From assembly GCF_019393635.1 (NCBI RefSeq), contig NC_057861.1, positions 358,714,953 through 358,778,952 on the forward strand: a stretch of 64,000 bases of DNA. The letters are read 5' to 3'. A model generated the notes under the pieces. The model ran no database searches. It worked only from the letters and a program-made list of their open reading frames with translations, and was not told the origin of the DNA. Positions within the stretch are counted from its first letter, which is position 1. Each line of letters opens with the position of its first letter. Source of the DNA: Dromiciops gliroides (taxonomy: Eukaryota > Chordata > Mammalia > Microbiotheria > Microbiotheriidae). Positions 10,808 through 21,800 of the stretch are shown piece by piece. A program made the position numbers and the translations under genes.

Positions 10808-11094
10808 AAAAAACAGTACTCTTAAAAGCTGCTTTCTAGCTTATCTGCATAGTGTCACTCAGATAATGAGATAAGTGAAGAAAGAAGGACTGAAAGATAT
10901 GCAGAACAAATTAGTATGCTGTGATGTTCATATATGTAGAAATTCATTTTAAGTATGAATAGTGATTTTTAAATTTTAAATTAATTGCATGAGATGTTCA
11001 CCTTGTTAAAATAACTAAAAGGAAAAAAATCACATTATAAATTATATTTTTAAAATAATTTAGTGAATCCATAATCTCATTGAAATGGATGCTT

Positions 11095-11335
11095 TTTCCA
11101 ATAGTGCTATTCTCCTCTTCCCTTAACTCTAATGCCCTCCCTCTGTTGATTATTTCCAATTTATCCAATTAATAACTTGGTTTATACATAATTGTTTGCA
11201 AGTTGTTTCTGTTAGACTATGAGCTCCATGAGAACAGGGACTGTTTTTTGCCTTTCTTTGTATCCCCCAAGTGCTCAGCACTGTTCCTGACATATAGTAA
11301 ACACTTGATAAATGCTAGTTGACTGACTGTAACCC
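11095..11335 (+). repeat. L2 LINE 3' end
   Basis: Ends with GTTAGACTATGAGCTCCATG, AGAACAGGGACTG, TGTATCCCCCAAGTGCTCAG and ACACTTGATAAATGCTAGTTG. Upstream sequence is decayed. Confidence 0.75.
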
Positions 11336-11549
11336 CAGCAGACCTCCCAATCCTTTGTAGGGAATCCACCCAGAATGCCAGAGGTCTTCCTCTGGGTCCT
11401 TTTGACATCCCACAGCTCAATAGTCCTGTGTTATCTTTTGCTCTTCTCTGCATGACTGATACACTTCCTTTTTCTGATCATGAATTTCCTGGATATGTCT
11501 TCTGCCTTGTCTTGAACACAGGTCATCCTTAGTAATGCACTGTGGAAAA

Positions 11550-11695
11550 TTTGGCAGTGAGACAAGACTTAGCTAAAAGATCATGTCTCTGATACTTGTG
11601 GTATCTACCTCACAGGGTTGTTGTGAGGTTCAATTGAAATAATGCATACAAAGTGCTTTGGAAACCTTAAAGCTCTATAAAAATTTCACACACCA
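11550..11695 (+). repeat. MIR-type SINE 3' part
   Basis: Contains TATCTACCTCACAGGGTTGT, TGTGAGGTTCAATTGAAATA and CAAAGTGCTTTGGAAACC in MIR order. Confidence 0.6.
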
Positions 11696-12331
11696 TGTAT
11701 CTCTCCATTGACCTTTGGTACCTTGCAACTTGGATTTTCAGACAGTGATGATCTGTGACTCATTGTCTTATGGGGATCACAAAGAGAATTGTAGTTTCCT
11801 TTTGTTTTTCATTTGTTGTTGTTAGCACTCCTGGTTAATGAAGCTCTGTGCACAATGACATCTACTCTGATATTTGCCTTGTCCCCTATTAATGTTTTTT
11901 AAAATGGGGCATTTTTTAGGGTAAGGGAGCAGCTTGGATCATTGGAAGTGCTTTGCAATTTCCAAATGCAATTCAGCCCTCCTTTTTTCTGTTCCTTCAT
12001 TCTAGGCCCAGCTCATCAGATTATTTTGTGACATTTGTCTGGAGCTAAGTATTGATGGACCAATTCAGTGAGTTGCCTGACCAATTAATTGCATATCGCT
12101 ATCTAGAGACTATCCTTCTTCAGATATTTGGTTTTACCTCTCTGGATCAGTAAGTCAATTCCATTTTTATTTGAGTAGGTTCTGTTTGTGTTTTGGAGCT
12201 TATTACAATTAGCAAAATCTCATTCTTGAATGAGCACCATCTAGAAAGGCATCTAAAATCTAAAGGGACTCCCACTTCTAGCTGGACATTGCACATCACA
12301 TCATCTGTGAGACTAGTAAGCCTGTCTCTCT
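11696..12331. other. Unassigned sequence
   Basis: No repeat or coding feature recognised. One minus-strand frame near 12147-12356 starts in the SINE tail and has no recognisable product. Confidence 0.5.
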
Positions 12332-12482
12332 CTTTTTTTTTTTTTTGGCCGGGCAAGGAGGGTTAGTGACTTGCCCAGGGTCACACAGCTAGTAAGTGTC
12401 AGTGTCCTGAGGCTGGATTTGAAACGCAGGTCTTCCTGAATCCAGGGCTGGTGCTTTAATCCACTGCTCCACCTAGCTGCTC
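12332..12482 (-). repeat. WSINE1 SINE
   Basis: Full copy with TSD CCTGTCTCTCT at 12321-12331 and 12483-12493. Confidence 0.85.
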
Positions 12483-12666
12483 CCTGTCTCTCTTTCACAC
12501 CTTGCCCTTTCTTGATGGTGGTAATCAGAAGCTCATTGAACAAACTTATCTCTTAGGTTTTTCATCTATTAAGAAAAAAAAAACATTTTTTTCATCTCAA
12601 CACATGTATGAGAGACACCGTATTGAAGGAAACCCTTTAAAGCTACATTTTTCTCTACTCAAATGT

Positions 12667-12812
12667 ACTTTTTTTTTTGGTGAGGCAATTGGGGTAAGTG
12701 ACTTGCCCAGGGTCACACAGCTAGTAAGTGTTAACTGTCTGAGGCTGGATTTGAACTCAGGTCCTCCTGAATCCAAGGCCAGTGCTCTATCTACTGCGCC
12801 ACCTAGCTGCCC
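12667..12812 (-). repeat. WSINE1 SINE
   Basis: Full copy; TSD TCAAATGT at 12659-12666 and 12813-12820, with further partial match beyond. Confidence 0.85.
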
Positions 12813-13156
12813 TCAAATGTTACTTTTTAAAAGGAATAACTTAGAATTGACCCATGACAGAGCAGTCCTCAGGATCATGCTCTCTACCTAATGCAATCCC
12901 TTACATGGATGTTTCATAAGCCAGCTTCTGGGCATAATTAGTGAAGAGCCCTGCTCTCCACTTCAGAGCATGTACAGGTAAGCTATGACTATTTCCTGTC
13001 TGCCTACTGTGTCTTAAAGATGGGCTTTGTTTGGTGCTAGGCCAGAATTGGGTGTGCATATAAAGGGCTTTTAACTGGAATTTTTATTTTTTATTTGTAT
13101 TATTTGGGTCTTGGGGCTATTCCTTCTGTGACTTTTAGTTAAGAAAGCCTGTTCAT

Positions 13157-13310
13157 GGGGCAGCTAGATGGCACAGTGGATAGAGAACCAGCTCTGGAGT
13201 TGGGAGTACCTGAGTTCAAATCCGGCCTCAGACACTTAACACTCACTAGCTATGTGACCCTGGGCAAGTCACTTAACCCCAATTGCCTCACTAAAAAAAA
13301 AAAAAAAGAA
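13157..13310 (+). repeat. WSINE1 SINE
   Basis: Full copy with an A(n)GAAAG tail. Flanks AGAAAGCCTGT (13142-13152) and AGAAAACCTGT (13311-13321) form a worn TSD. Confidence 0.85.
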
Positions 13311-13419
13311 AGAAAACCTGTCCTCTGTTAATATTAATCTCAGCTGACCAAAAACCTGACTCCTAGAATAATAGTATTAAGGAAAGGCTTGACATTCCTG
13401 AGATAAGGAACCAAGTGAG

Positions 13420-13569
13420 GGACAACTAGGTGGCATAATGGATAAAGCACTGGCCCTGGATTCAGGAGGATCTGAGTTCAAATCTGCCCTCAGATACTTG
13501 ACACTTAATAACTGTGTGACCCTGGGCAAGTCACTTAACCCTCATTGCCCCACAAGAAAAAGAAAAAGA
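13420..13569 (+). repeat. WSINE1 SINE
   Basis: Full copy with perfect 11-bp TSD AACCAAGTGAG at 13409-13419 and 13570-13580. Confidence 0.88.
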
Positions 13570-13580
13570 AACCAAGTGAG

Positions 13581-14326
13581 AGAAAGAAGGGAATACAGCA
13601 TCTTCAAAACCTTTCAAAAATACTTTATGAAAGAATTTCCCTGATGCTGTCTTTGTGATATGTAAATCCATTCCTCTCAATCAGCCCATTGTGATTTCTT
13701 TAAATGTAGCCTTATAGTTTTGTAAGCATAAGATTTTGAAAATTCAGTGCTTAATCTATAACCTGTCTTAGTTTGCCTATAGAGTCTCTTTAACTAGGTT
13801 TGTTTCCTTAGGTAATATATGAGATTATGACTGTTTAACTGTTTGTTCAACTTTTATGACATTGAAGGAGGCATGGAATTATAAATATGTCTTTAATTTT
13901 TATGGCTTAAGAGGAATGTACAAAATTGCAGTATATACAATAATTCTTTCTCTTTCATTCCTACATAATTTTGTCTATAAGAGGCCTTGTTAGAAAATTA
14001 ATCTTCATTCAGGTTTATTTTTTTGTCTGAGATCTAAACCTATGCTTATGATAAAACCTGGTTGTTGTTCTATAATTTTTCCATGCTAGTTATTTCAGTA
14101 GCAGTTTACCTATTACATGAACTCAAAAAGGAGATAATTCTCCCATAACAGATTACAAAGATTAGACCTATGGTTCTTTCTTTCCGTATCCATGTTTGAG
14201 AGAGGACAAAGGTCTCCAAGTTGGGAAAGGGCTTTGGACACTCTAAACCAGAGATACCATGAAACTGGTGAGTGCATAGCTTTCTGGACAAATCCAGTGT
14301 CTAGGAAGGGTATGACTCCCTGTTTG
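13581..14326. other. Unassigned AT-rich sequence
   Basis: About 750 bases with no repeat recognised. Minus-strand frames at 14106-14415 overlap each other in different phases and resemble no family I know. Confidence 0.45.
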
Positions 14327-14568
14327 CAGGGGTATGCTAGTAAATGCTTAACAACCAGCTTTCCAGAAAAAAAGTATTCATGAATACTTTTAAGTTTAAT
14401 ATGCATCAGTAACATTTTTCTCTATAAAACTTTTTAGGGGTAGACAATCAACAATACAATAAATCAAAACCTGATCTGTATTGTTTGCCAGTTTCTGAGG
14501 AATAAATGCTTACAATGAAAATTAACAATTGGTAAGAACTATTTTGAACTGGCTCCAGAACACCTCTG
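14327..14568 (+). mobile_element. Unnamed DNA element with inverted ends, copy 3 of 3
   Basis: Starts CAGGGGTATGCTAGTAAATG and ends GGCTCCAGAACACCTCTG. The complement of the end, CAGAGGTGTTC, pairs with the start. The middle matches the other copies (GTAGACAATCAACAATAC, TTTCTGAGGAATAAATGC, GAAAATTAACAATTGG). This copy has the clearest termini. Confidence 0.65.
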
Positions 14569-14607
14569 TATCTTCTTTCATTTGATCCAAAGCCTTGTGA
14601 TACTTTT

Positions 14608-14762
14608 TTATTGTTATTGTTTGTTTGGTGGGGCAATGAGGATTAGTGACTTGCCCAGGGTCAACAGCTAGTAAGTGTCAAGTGTCCTGAGGCCAGACTT
14701 TAACTCGGGTCCTCCTGAATCCAAGGCCGGTGCTTTATCCACTGTACCACCTAGCTGCCCCT
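14608..14762 (-). repeat. WSINE1 SINE
   Basis: Full copy with a 15-bp TSD differing at one base, CCTTGTGATACTTTT (14593-14607) and CCTTGTGAGACTTTT (14763-14777). Confidence 0.87.
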
Positions 14763-14777
14763 CCTTGTGAGACTTTT

Positions 14778-15838
14778 AAAGGTTAGAGGAGAGGTCTAGG
14801 GATGGCATCCATTCCAAAGTATGACAGCAGATGAGTTCTGGGAAGAATGAACTGTTTAATCCAAAATGGTAGTGGATCCACAGAAGCCCATATCCTGTGT
14901 CCTGCAGCAACATGGTGGTTAATCTAGCAACCATTGCATTCTGCTGAATCTGGAAGTAATCATGATGGGAGTAAATACTGTGAAGGAAACAATTTAAGGG
15001 TGAGCCCATTCACCCAGGGGGATCAAGGCAGGGATAAGGTAGCATATGCCTCCTTAATTCAGAAGATAATCTATTTCAACTTCTATTATTACTATATCTT
15101 AGTAAATACCACTTTGTAAAAGCTACTTGATACCAATTAATTGACATTGACTAAAGATACTAGTTGTAAATAGCAAATGATGTTAAAGATAGCATACTGG
15201 CTTGTGCTAACAACATTAGAAAGATATTGCCCTCAGGGATACTACAGGAACTATGAGGTGAGAGATGTAGCTGGTTTTGCTCTGGTAATTCAACTTGCCA
15301 GTTAGAGTGGGAGTTGAGATAAGGACCCCCAGAGCTAAAAGGGACTACACAAATATATAAACAACATATATATGTATATGTATGTATATACACACATATA
15401 TATCTATATTTCACAATAAAATAAACAAATATATAAACAATAAATGAGCAATAAAATGAGTACAGTGGGATTTTATATTTTGTAAACTTTTCAGCCAATT
15501 GTGTTATAGCATGGTCTACTATAGAAAATAATTTGAGAAAGCCTGTCTGTTTCCTTTTATTTTTCATTAAGGGTGCCCTCAAGGACATGTGAATATCATT
15601 CTCTTAAAGACTTAATAGAGATTAAAAAGAGAGCAAGATTTAGGAATATCCTTGGGGGAGGGAAGGAATTATTCATCTATTATTTTTAATGATTTATATC
15701 TTCTCTTTCAGAATATTTTAAAATAAGTTCCTTGATATTTTCAAAATTTTGTCATTTTCAGAATATTTCTTTATCTGTTTATACTTAGTCTATCTGTTCT
15801 CCCTAACTTTATCCTAGTCAATATAATTTTCATTTTCT
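14778..15838. other. Unassigned sequence with a TA/TG-rich microsatellite
   Basis: No mobile element recognised. An impure (TA/TG/CA) tract sits at about 15360-15410. A 142-codon minus-strand frame at 15160-15588 is made largely of that tract (Tyr/Ile/Cys-rich) and is not accepted as a gene. Confidence 0.45.
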
Positions 15839-15968
15839 GTTTGTTCTGTTTTGTTTTGGTTTTTTGCAGAGCAATGAGGGTTAAGTAACTTGCCCAGAGT
15901 CACACAGCTAGTAAGTGTCAAGTGTCTAAGGCTGGACTTTAACTCAGGTCCTCCTGAATCCAGAACCG
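15839..15968 (-). repeat. 5'-truncated WSINE1 with perfect TSD
   Basis: The head, about 40 bp, is missing, but flanks AATTTTCATTTTCT (15825-15838 and 15969-15982) are an identical 14-bp TSD. Truncation thus happened during insertion, through incomplete reverse transcription, and the copy looks young. Confidence 0.88.
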
Positions 15969-15982
15969 AATTTTCATTTTCT

Positions 15983-16859
15983 TAAAAATAACAATGGAGA
16001 CTGAAATGTTTGAGTCTAAATGGTGGTAGTTTTCTGTCATCAATGATGAAAATATATATTGTTAGTAATACCAGAAAATCTATTTCTTGGTCTATGTCAC
16101 CCATTGCCTCCTTCTACAAGATAATTCTGGCTCTGAACTCATATCCCAAGAACACAAAGAGCAGTCAGGCTTTTTCTTTAACTTTTTGATTTGTGATGGC
16201 CCCAACAAGAAGGAAAAAATCCTTAAAGCTAAAGTATGGTTTATGTCTGCAGACTCTCTAAAGGAGAATTAACAGGGTCACATTAAGAAAAGGTACTTAA
16301 TATGCAAAGTAGATACCAGGTATAGGACCGGTATTTATTTCCCCCATCACAAAAGAAAAGTTTGTTTTTCTTTCTGTTTCATCTATAAATGCTCTTCAAA
16401 TGATTTGGCTTCATATGGTCTTGGAACATACCCTATGAAGACATGCTTTCCTCTCCATTGATAATCTCTGTATTATGAAGTAAGACTACTCATATTCTTT
16501 AACCATTAAATTCTACAAATTAATTTATATTCTAAACCAATTGTTGCATTTGGCTATCATGTCTCTCTGCTTGTCAAGGAGATTTATATGCTAGCTGAAT
16601 AGAATTTTTGAATTTCATGAATTCTTTGTCTGCCTTAGATGGTTATTGTTTTACTTTTGTTAAATTTTTGTAGGAAATGGTTATCATCAGAGTCATTGTC
16701 TTTTTCTTTATCTGTTTCATTTTTTGCCTCAGTAGCTTGTTCTAATGGAGTACTAGAACTTTTGTAATTTTATGCCCTGTTTTCTTCTTATGTTTCTTCC
16801 CACTCTGTTGATTTTGGCTACTTTTACAACCCATTAAAAAATAATGTCAAATAAAGAAA
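15983..16859. other. Unassigned AT-rich sequence
   Basis: No repeat or gene recognised. A 61-codon frame at 16087-16272 has no recognisable product. Confidence 0.45.
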
Positions 16860-16975
16860 GATCAAGGGACTTTTCCAGAGTCACAAAGCTAGTAAGTATC
16901 TGAGGAGAAATTCTAACCAGATTTGAATCTTCCTGACTCCAGTCTCAGTGCTCTGGCCAGTGACTTAGGCAAGTC
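16860..16975 (-). repeat. MIR/Mar1-related SINE fragment
   Basis: Contains CAGAGTCACAAAGCTAGTAAG, ATCTGAGGAGAAATTC and CTTCCTGACTCCAGTCTCAG. Too worn to place in one family. Confidence 0.5.
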
Positions 16976-17083
16976 CCTTAATATCTCTGATTTATAGTTT
17001 TCCAACTCTTTCCAAAGACCAGGGTGACTAATTCCTCCTACAAGGTATGGTTTTACACAAAGATGATTAATTTTCATTGAAAC

Positions 17084-17535
17084 TGTGTAATTTAAGAGAT
17101 TTTAAATGTGGATTCTAATCTGTTTCCCCCAGTTTTGGGGGAAACTGACTAAAATCACTGATAAAACGAGTTTAGGTTTTTAAGCGTTTATTGGAAAATA
17201 GAAAGAAAAAGATTGAGAACAAAATTCCAACAGCTTGGCATTCCTATCTTTCCTCAAATTTCCTGTGAAGTCCTCTGCCGCCACCACCACCATCAAGTCA
17301 GGAACCCAAAAGAGAGAGAGCTCTCCGCGCAGGCTCCCTTTCCTCCTTCCTGTCTCCTCCCAGAAAATAGGAGGCTCCTCAAGTTGATTGGCTGGTAGCC
17401 TTGATAGACAGAACCCATGAGTAAACATTATTTCCTGACGCCAAGGAAAAGCCACAATGCCTCTGAGGCATTTTCCTGATGGCGGAGCTTTCCCACAGCA
17501 AGTCTTCAGTAGGTGGCATCATTCTAATCATTACA
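17084..17535 (-). mobile_element. Endogenous retrovirus LTR (fossil), minus strand
   Basis: A 452-bp LTR, read on the minus strand from TGTAATGATTAGAATG to AATTACACA. It has a poly(A) signal of AATAAA type about 75 bases before its end. It is closely related to the solo LTR at 53863-54308 and more distantly to 40894-41283. A polypurine tract (complement of CCCCCCTTTTATTT) abuts it at 17536-17549, so this is the 3' LTR of an element whose body lies to the right. Retroviral class is uncertain. Confidence 0.8.
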
Positions 17536-18135
17536 GTCCCCCCTTTTATTTCATTTGAAAAACGAATGCATTTGCTCAATGAAAACAACCAAAAATAATA
17601 TCCTATGCTAGCTAACAATATGTAAATAACAATATAGAAAAGAAGAGAGGAAAGTTTTGTCCAGAGGGGCGTTTTTTGTCCTCATGACCGACGCTTTGAC
17701 ATTAGTCTTGCAAAGGGAGGGCCTCTGCAGAGGGTACATGTTACAGATGGTGTATATTATAACAGAAAGGAGATAGTAAAAACTAACAAAACAAAACAGT
17801 TCATATAGAGTCTCTGATTTCTCTTGTCTTCTTGAAGTGGTAAGATGTCATCAGGAGGAAGCTGGATTCTGGTCTGGAAAGCTGGATTTTTACTAAACCT
17901 TAGCATAGCATTGTCAATGATCAAATTAATAAATTCCATTACAAACCCCTTCCCTCCCCCACTCCCCAGTTTATAACTGAAACTTCCCTCACTACTATGT
18001 TTAGTCTTTTCTATAGCTCCAGGACTCAATTCTCCCCTTTACTTCCATTCCTACAAATACATTCTCCAATTACCCTTAAAAAATAAAAATAAAAAAGTCT
18101 CTCTGTAGTCTCGGGACTATTCAGTTAAAAAAATA
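17536..18135 (-). mobile_element. ERV internal-region remnant next to the LTR (fossil)
   Basis: Sequence immediately upstream, in element direction, of the 17084-17535 LTR, beginning with the polypurine tract. It holds short open stretches, one with a hydrophobic end, consistent with the last part of a retroviral internal region. It is broken and short, and I cannot assign it to a named gene. A partner LTR is not seen in the window. Confidence 0.5.
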
Positions 18136-18143
18136 ATAATCTA

Positions 18144-18298
18144 GGGACAGCTAGGTGGCACAGTGGATAAAGCACTGGCCCTGGATTCAGGAGGACCTGA
18201 GTTCAAATCTGGCCTCAGGCACTTGACACTTAGTAGCTATGTGACCCTGAGCAAGTCACTTAACCCTAATTGCCTCACCCCATTCCCCCCAAAAAAAA
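18144..18298 (+). repeat. WSINE1 SINE
   Basis: Full copy with head GGGACAGCTAGGTGGC and tail CCCCCCAAAAAAAA, at the right limit of the retroviral remnant. Confidence 0.83.
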
Positions 18299-18302
18299 TT
18301 AG

Positions 18303-18540
18303 GGCAAAAGTTCTTAACCTGAAATCCACCGCCACCTCAAGGGGAATCCTTGATTATATTTTATGTGGTCAATGAACTTGGATAGGAAATAAATTATATC
18401 TTTATTTCAATATAATTGATTTCCTTTGCAATCTTGTATATTTTATTTTATGCATTTATAAACATTATTTTGAGAAGTGGTCACCAGGCTTCAACAAACT
18501 TTTACAAAGTGCCCTAACTCTAGGGGTATTTTGATATCTT
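18303..18540 (+). mobile_element. hAT-type DNA transposon fragment
   Basis: Starts AGTTCTTAACCTGAAATCC and runs through TGAACTTGGATAGGAAATAA, ATATAATTGATTTCCTTTG, ATTTTATTTTATGCATTT and AAACATTATTTTGAGAAGTGG. The longest of three copies in the window (others 2270-2400 and 4993-5190). Confidence 0.6.
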
Positions 18541-18869
18541 CATAAAATATTTAATTGATTTTATATAACTCTTAGGCATTCAATTCACCCACCTTGACCT
18601 TTAGCTTTTTTTGATGCAAGCAGTCTCTAAACAAAAGAACTGAGAGGTTGAGGCAAAGGGAGAAAATACCTTGAAATTTCACCTTTAAATATTCCCCTGA
18701 AAAACAGGAAACTCCCTTTGAAAATCACAACAGTTTCTTATGCAAACAGAACTTTCAAATCATGCTGGAAACAACTCAAGTTATTCTCTTGAGCCGAATC
18801 AATTTACCTTATATAATTACGGAAATTGTGGGGAGTGATGCTCTAATCAATTATCATATTTTCCTTTTT

Positions 18870-18975
18870 AAAATAAAATCATAGTATTTCATAGTTGGAA
18901 GGCACCTCCAAGATTATCTAGTCCAACACATTGAAGCATGAATCCCCACATGCTGTACCTGACAAATGGTCAGGC
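18870..18975 (-). repeat. L3/CR1-type LINE fragment
   Basis: Contains TTCATAGTTGGAAGGCACC, ATTATCTAGTCCAACACATT, GAATCCCCACATG and ACCTGACAAATGGTCA, the same order as at 46080-46200. Confidence 0.5.
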
Positions 18976-19422
18976 TGAAAATGGGTCCAAGCCCCCAGGA
19001 TTTTAAATAGCATGGCCTGAGAAAGGGTTCGGCAATTCTGGTGAATGCAAGGCAAGACCTGCCAACATGAGGTAGAAACCTTAGCAGGGAGGTAGGAAGG
19101 AATTTTTTTTTCTCCTTCCTTTCTGGCATTGTCCATGGTGGCCAGTACTGGAGCTATTTACCCAGAAGGGGACATCCCAATGAGTAGTTGGAAAGTTAGT
19201 TTAAGCTATTAAAGCTTAAGACTTTGGGTGATGCCTTGTCTATGTTGATTTATCAATCTCTCTCTCTCTTTCTCTTTCTCTCTCTCCAGGTTCTTCTGGT
19301 CCTTGCTAGAAAACCAAATTTATTTTAATGCTCTATTCTTTATAGCCACCTCTGCAACATGTTGGGACTCCTGAATTTCTATAGCATCTCTGAAGTCTCA
19401 AATGCCCCAAGTCTCACAAGGA
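18976..19422. other. Unassigned sequence with a short (TC)n tract
   Basis: Holds an impure TC tract at about 19257-19288. Two overlapping minus-strand frames at 18914-19136 begin in the L3 fragment and are not accepted. Confidence 0.45.
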
Positions 19423-19557
19423 GGGGTAGCTAGGTGGTGCAGTGGATAAAGCACCAGCCTTGGATTCAGGAGGACCTGAGTTCAAATCCAGCCTCAGACA
19501 CTTAACAAGTGACCCTGGGCAAGTCACTTAACCCCAATTGCCTCACCAAAAAAAAAA
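19423..19557 (+). repeat. WSINE1 SINE, slightly deleted
   Basis: Head GGGGTAGCTAGGTGGTGC and tail are present. About 12 bases are missing before GTGACCCTGGGCAAGTC. The A-rich tail merges with CCCCAAACCCC-type sequence. Confidence 0.8.
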
Positions 19558-20520
19558 CCCCAAACCCCAAAACAATCAAAATAAAATTAGAATTGTTTCT
19601 ATAGATTGGACAAGTGACAAGCAGATTTTTATTTCTATTTCATTAGCAGGAAAGGTAAAAATTAAAACTGGAAATCCTATCAAAATGTTTTTAGGGATAT
19701 ATATCCATAGCTCTAACTTATTCATACATGCAGTAATTTTATCTATTTTAGTCAAAATATAAATTTGAGGACCTTGTATTGATTTTTTTAGAGTAATCAA
19801 TTCTTCCAAAATATCCACCAATACATGAGTTTTAGGAGAAATTTTTTGCTGTAAAATGAATTTATTTTATCTTTTTTATTACAACTAGGACAAATGGCAA
19901 TTTCTTCTACCTTAAACATCCTTTGAAGTACTTTGGCATGAGAAAACTACCCATTTTAGGGGGCAGCTAGGTGGCACAGAGGATAAAGCACCAGCCCTGG
20001 ATTCAGGAGGACCTGAGTTCAAATCTGGCCTCAGACACTTGACACTTACTAGCTGTGTGACCTAGGCAAGTCACTTAACCCTCATTGCCCCACTAAAATA
20101 AAAGAAAAAAGAAAAAAAAAAAGAAAATTACCCAATCTATAATAATAGTAAAAATGCCCTAAGTTCTAGTCCATATTGTCACAAAATTATGCAAAGAGTT
20201 TTCACTTTAATGAATTTTTAAAAATAGGTTCACTCTTCTAGTATAAACTGAAAAAAAAACCACATATGTAGGTTCTTCACATTCCTCAATTCAATTGATT
20301 ATGATGTGTTCAATGTGCCAAAATGGACAAGGGGCCACCTTTTAAATTAGTATTCCTCTAAAATTGTGTTCTGTTTTTGATATCAATTGAACTCTAACAC
20401 TGCAGAGTACAATATAATTCTCCCATATTATTATAATTTTCATTTTTAAATTATCAATTATACTGAAATTTTCACTTGATGTGGCATTGCCACCAATAGA
20501 TTGTAAAGCAACAAATCTTC
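19558..20520. other. Unassigned AT-rich block split by a WSINE1
   Basis: Apart from the SINE at 19961-20121 I recognise nothing. Open stretches are mostly on the minus strand. It may be old transposon or retroviral sequence, given its position to the right of a minus-strand LTR, but no motif decides it. Confidence 0.35.
19961..20121 (+). repeat. WSINE1 SINE
   Basis: Full copy with AGAAAACTACCCA to the left and AGAAAATTACCCA to the right (one mismatch). The left repeat stands a few bases before the head. Confidence 0.84.
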
Positions 20521-20524
20521 CCTA

Positions 20525-20712
20525 ATATCATTTTAACAACAGACAGGAGCTTAGAGGCTATCCAACGCCCTCATTTTATCAATGACGAACCTCAAGCCCA
20601 GGGAACTTAAGTGATTTCCTAAGGTCACGCAGGTAATAAGTGACAGAATGAGAATTTGAATCCAGGTCCTCGGACTCCACAGCACTCTTTCTACTATACT
20701 TCTCTGCCTGCT
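20525..20712 (-). repeat. MIR3 SINE
   Basis: Shows GAGCTTAGAGGCTATCCAAC, GAACTTAAGTGATTTCC, AAGGTCACGCAGGTAATAAG, GAATCCAGGTCCTCGGACTCC and CACTCTTTCTACTATAC in MIR3 complement order. Confidence 0.75.
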
Positions 20713-20749
20713 CAATTACATATGTATCATACATTTGTGATCCAGTAAG

Positions 20750-21684
20750 CATCATTCACTATATTTGGTACTTTATCCACTTTTTCTTTTTCAAATTAAT
20801 TTTTTTCTTACATTTTAAGTTCCAAACTGCCTCTGTCACCACCCCACACTAGAGAGGCCCCTATTTGAATGCAGATTTATAAATATATGTAAAACTATAT
20901 TATGCATACTTCTATTTATCAGTTCTTTCTCTGGAGATAGATAGCATCTTCCTTCATAGGTCCTTTGTAGTTGATTTGAAGTTCCTTCATAGATAGGTTC
21001 TTTGTAGTTGACTTGGTCATTCAAACAATATTGCTGTTAATATATACATCTTTCTCTGGGTTCTGTTCATTTTGCTTTTCATCATTTCATGCAAGTCTTT
21101 GCATGTTTTTTTTTCTAAAATCAAGCAGCAGTATTTTATAACAATCATATACCGACAACTTGTTTAGAGCCATTCCCCAACTGATAGACATACCTTCAAT
21201 TTCCAGTTCTTTGCCTCTACAAAGAGAGCTGCTATAAATATTTTAGAACATATAGGTTCTTTCCTTTTTCCTGATCACCTTTGGAAACAAACCTAATAGT
21301 GGTATTGCTGGACCAAGAGTATCATACTTAATAATCTGGTATAAGTCCAGATTGCTCTCCAAAAGAGTTGGATCAATTCCTAGTTCTACCAACAGTGTAT
21401 TAGTGTCCCAATTTTACACATCCCCTCCAACATTGTCATTTTCTCCTTGTGTCATTTTAGCCAAGCTGATAAGTGTGAGATATCTCAAAGTTGTCTTAAT
21501 TTGTATTTCTTTAATCAATAATGATTTAGTGGCCCTGATTCAGGAGGTCCTCAATTCAAATCCAGCCTCAGACACTTGACACTTACTAGCTGTGTGACCG
21601 CGGGCAAGTCACCCATTGCCTCACACACACACAAAAAAGAATAATGATTTAGAGCATTTTATATGACATATGTGTGTGTGTGTG

Positions 21685-21717
<33 letters not shown>

Positions 21718-21800
21718 AAACTGCCTGTTCATATCTTTTGACCATTTATCAACTGGGGAATGACTACTTTATTCACTTTCAATGCAAAATAGGAAGGTTT
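20750..21800 (-). repeat. Marsupial L1, 3' end and end of ORF2
   Basis: Minus-strand fragment interrupted by a WSINE1 at 21530-21639. Landmarks are TCTGTTCATTTTGC, TTGTTTAGAGCCATTCCCCA, CTGATAGACATACC, TTTGCCTCTACAAAGAGAGC, AATAGTGGTATTGCTGGACC, TTGGATCAATTCCTAGTTC and TATCTTTTGACCATTTATCAACTGGGGAATGA. It also contains a (TG)n tract at 21671-21717. It is 5' truncated. Confidence 0.75.
21530..21639 (+). repeat. 5'-truncated WSINE1 inside L1
   Basis: Starts at CCCTGATTCAGGAGG, lacking the head. Flanked by an identical 13-bp TSD AATAATGATTTAG at 21517-21529 and 21640-21652, so the L1 is older. Confidence 0.88.

Noticed and set aside
15160-15588. 142-codon minus-strand ORF
   Set aside because: Much of it is the TA/TG microsatellite read as Tyr/Ile/Cys/Val; no known domain and no splice context.
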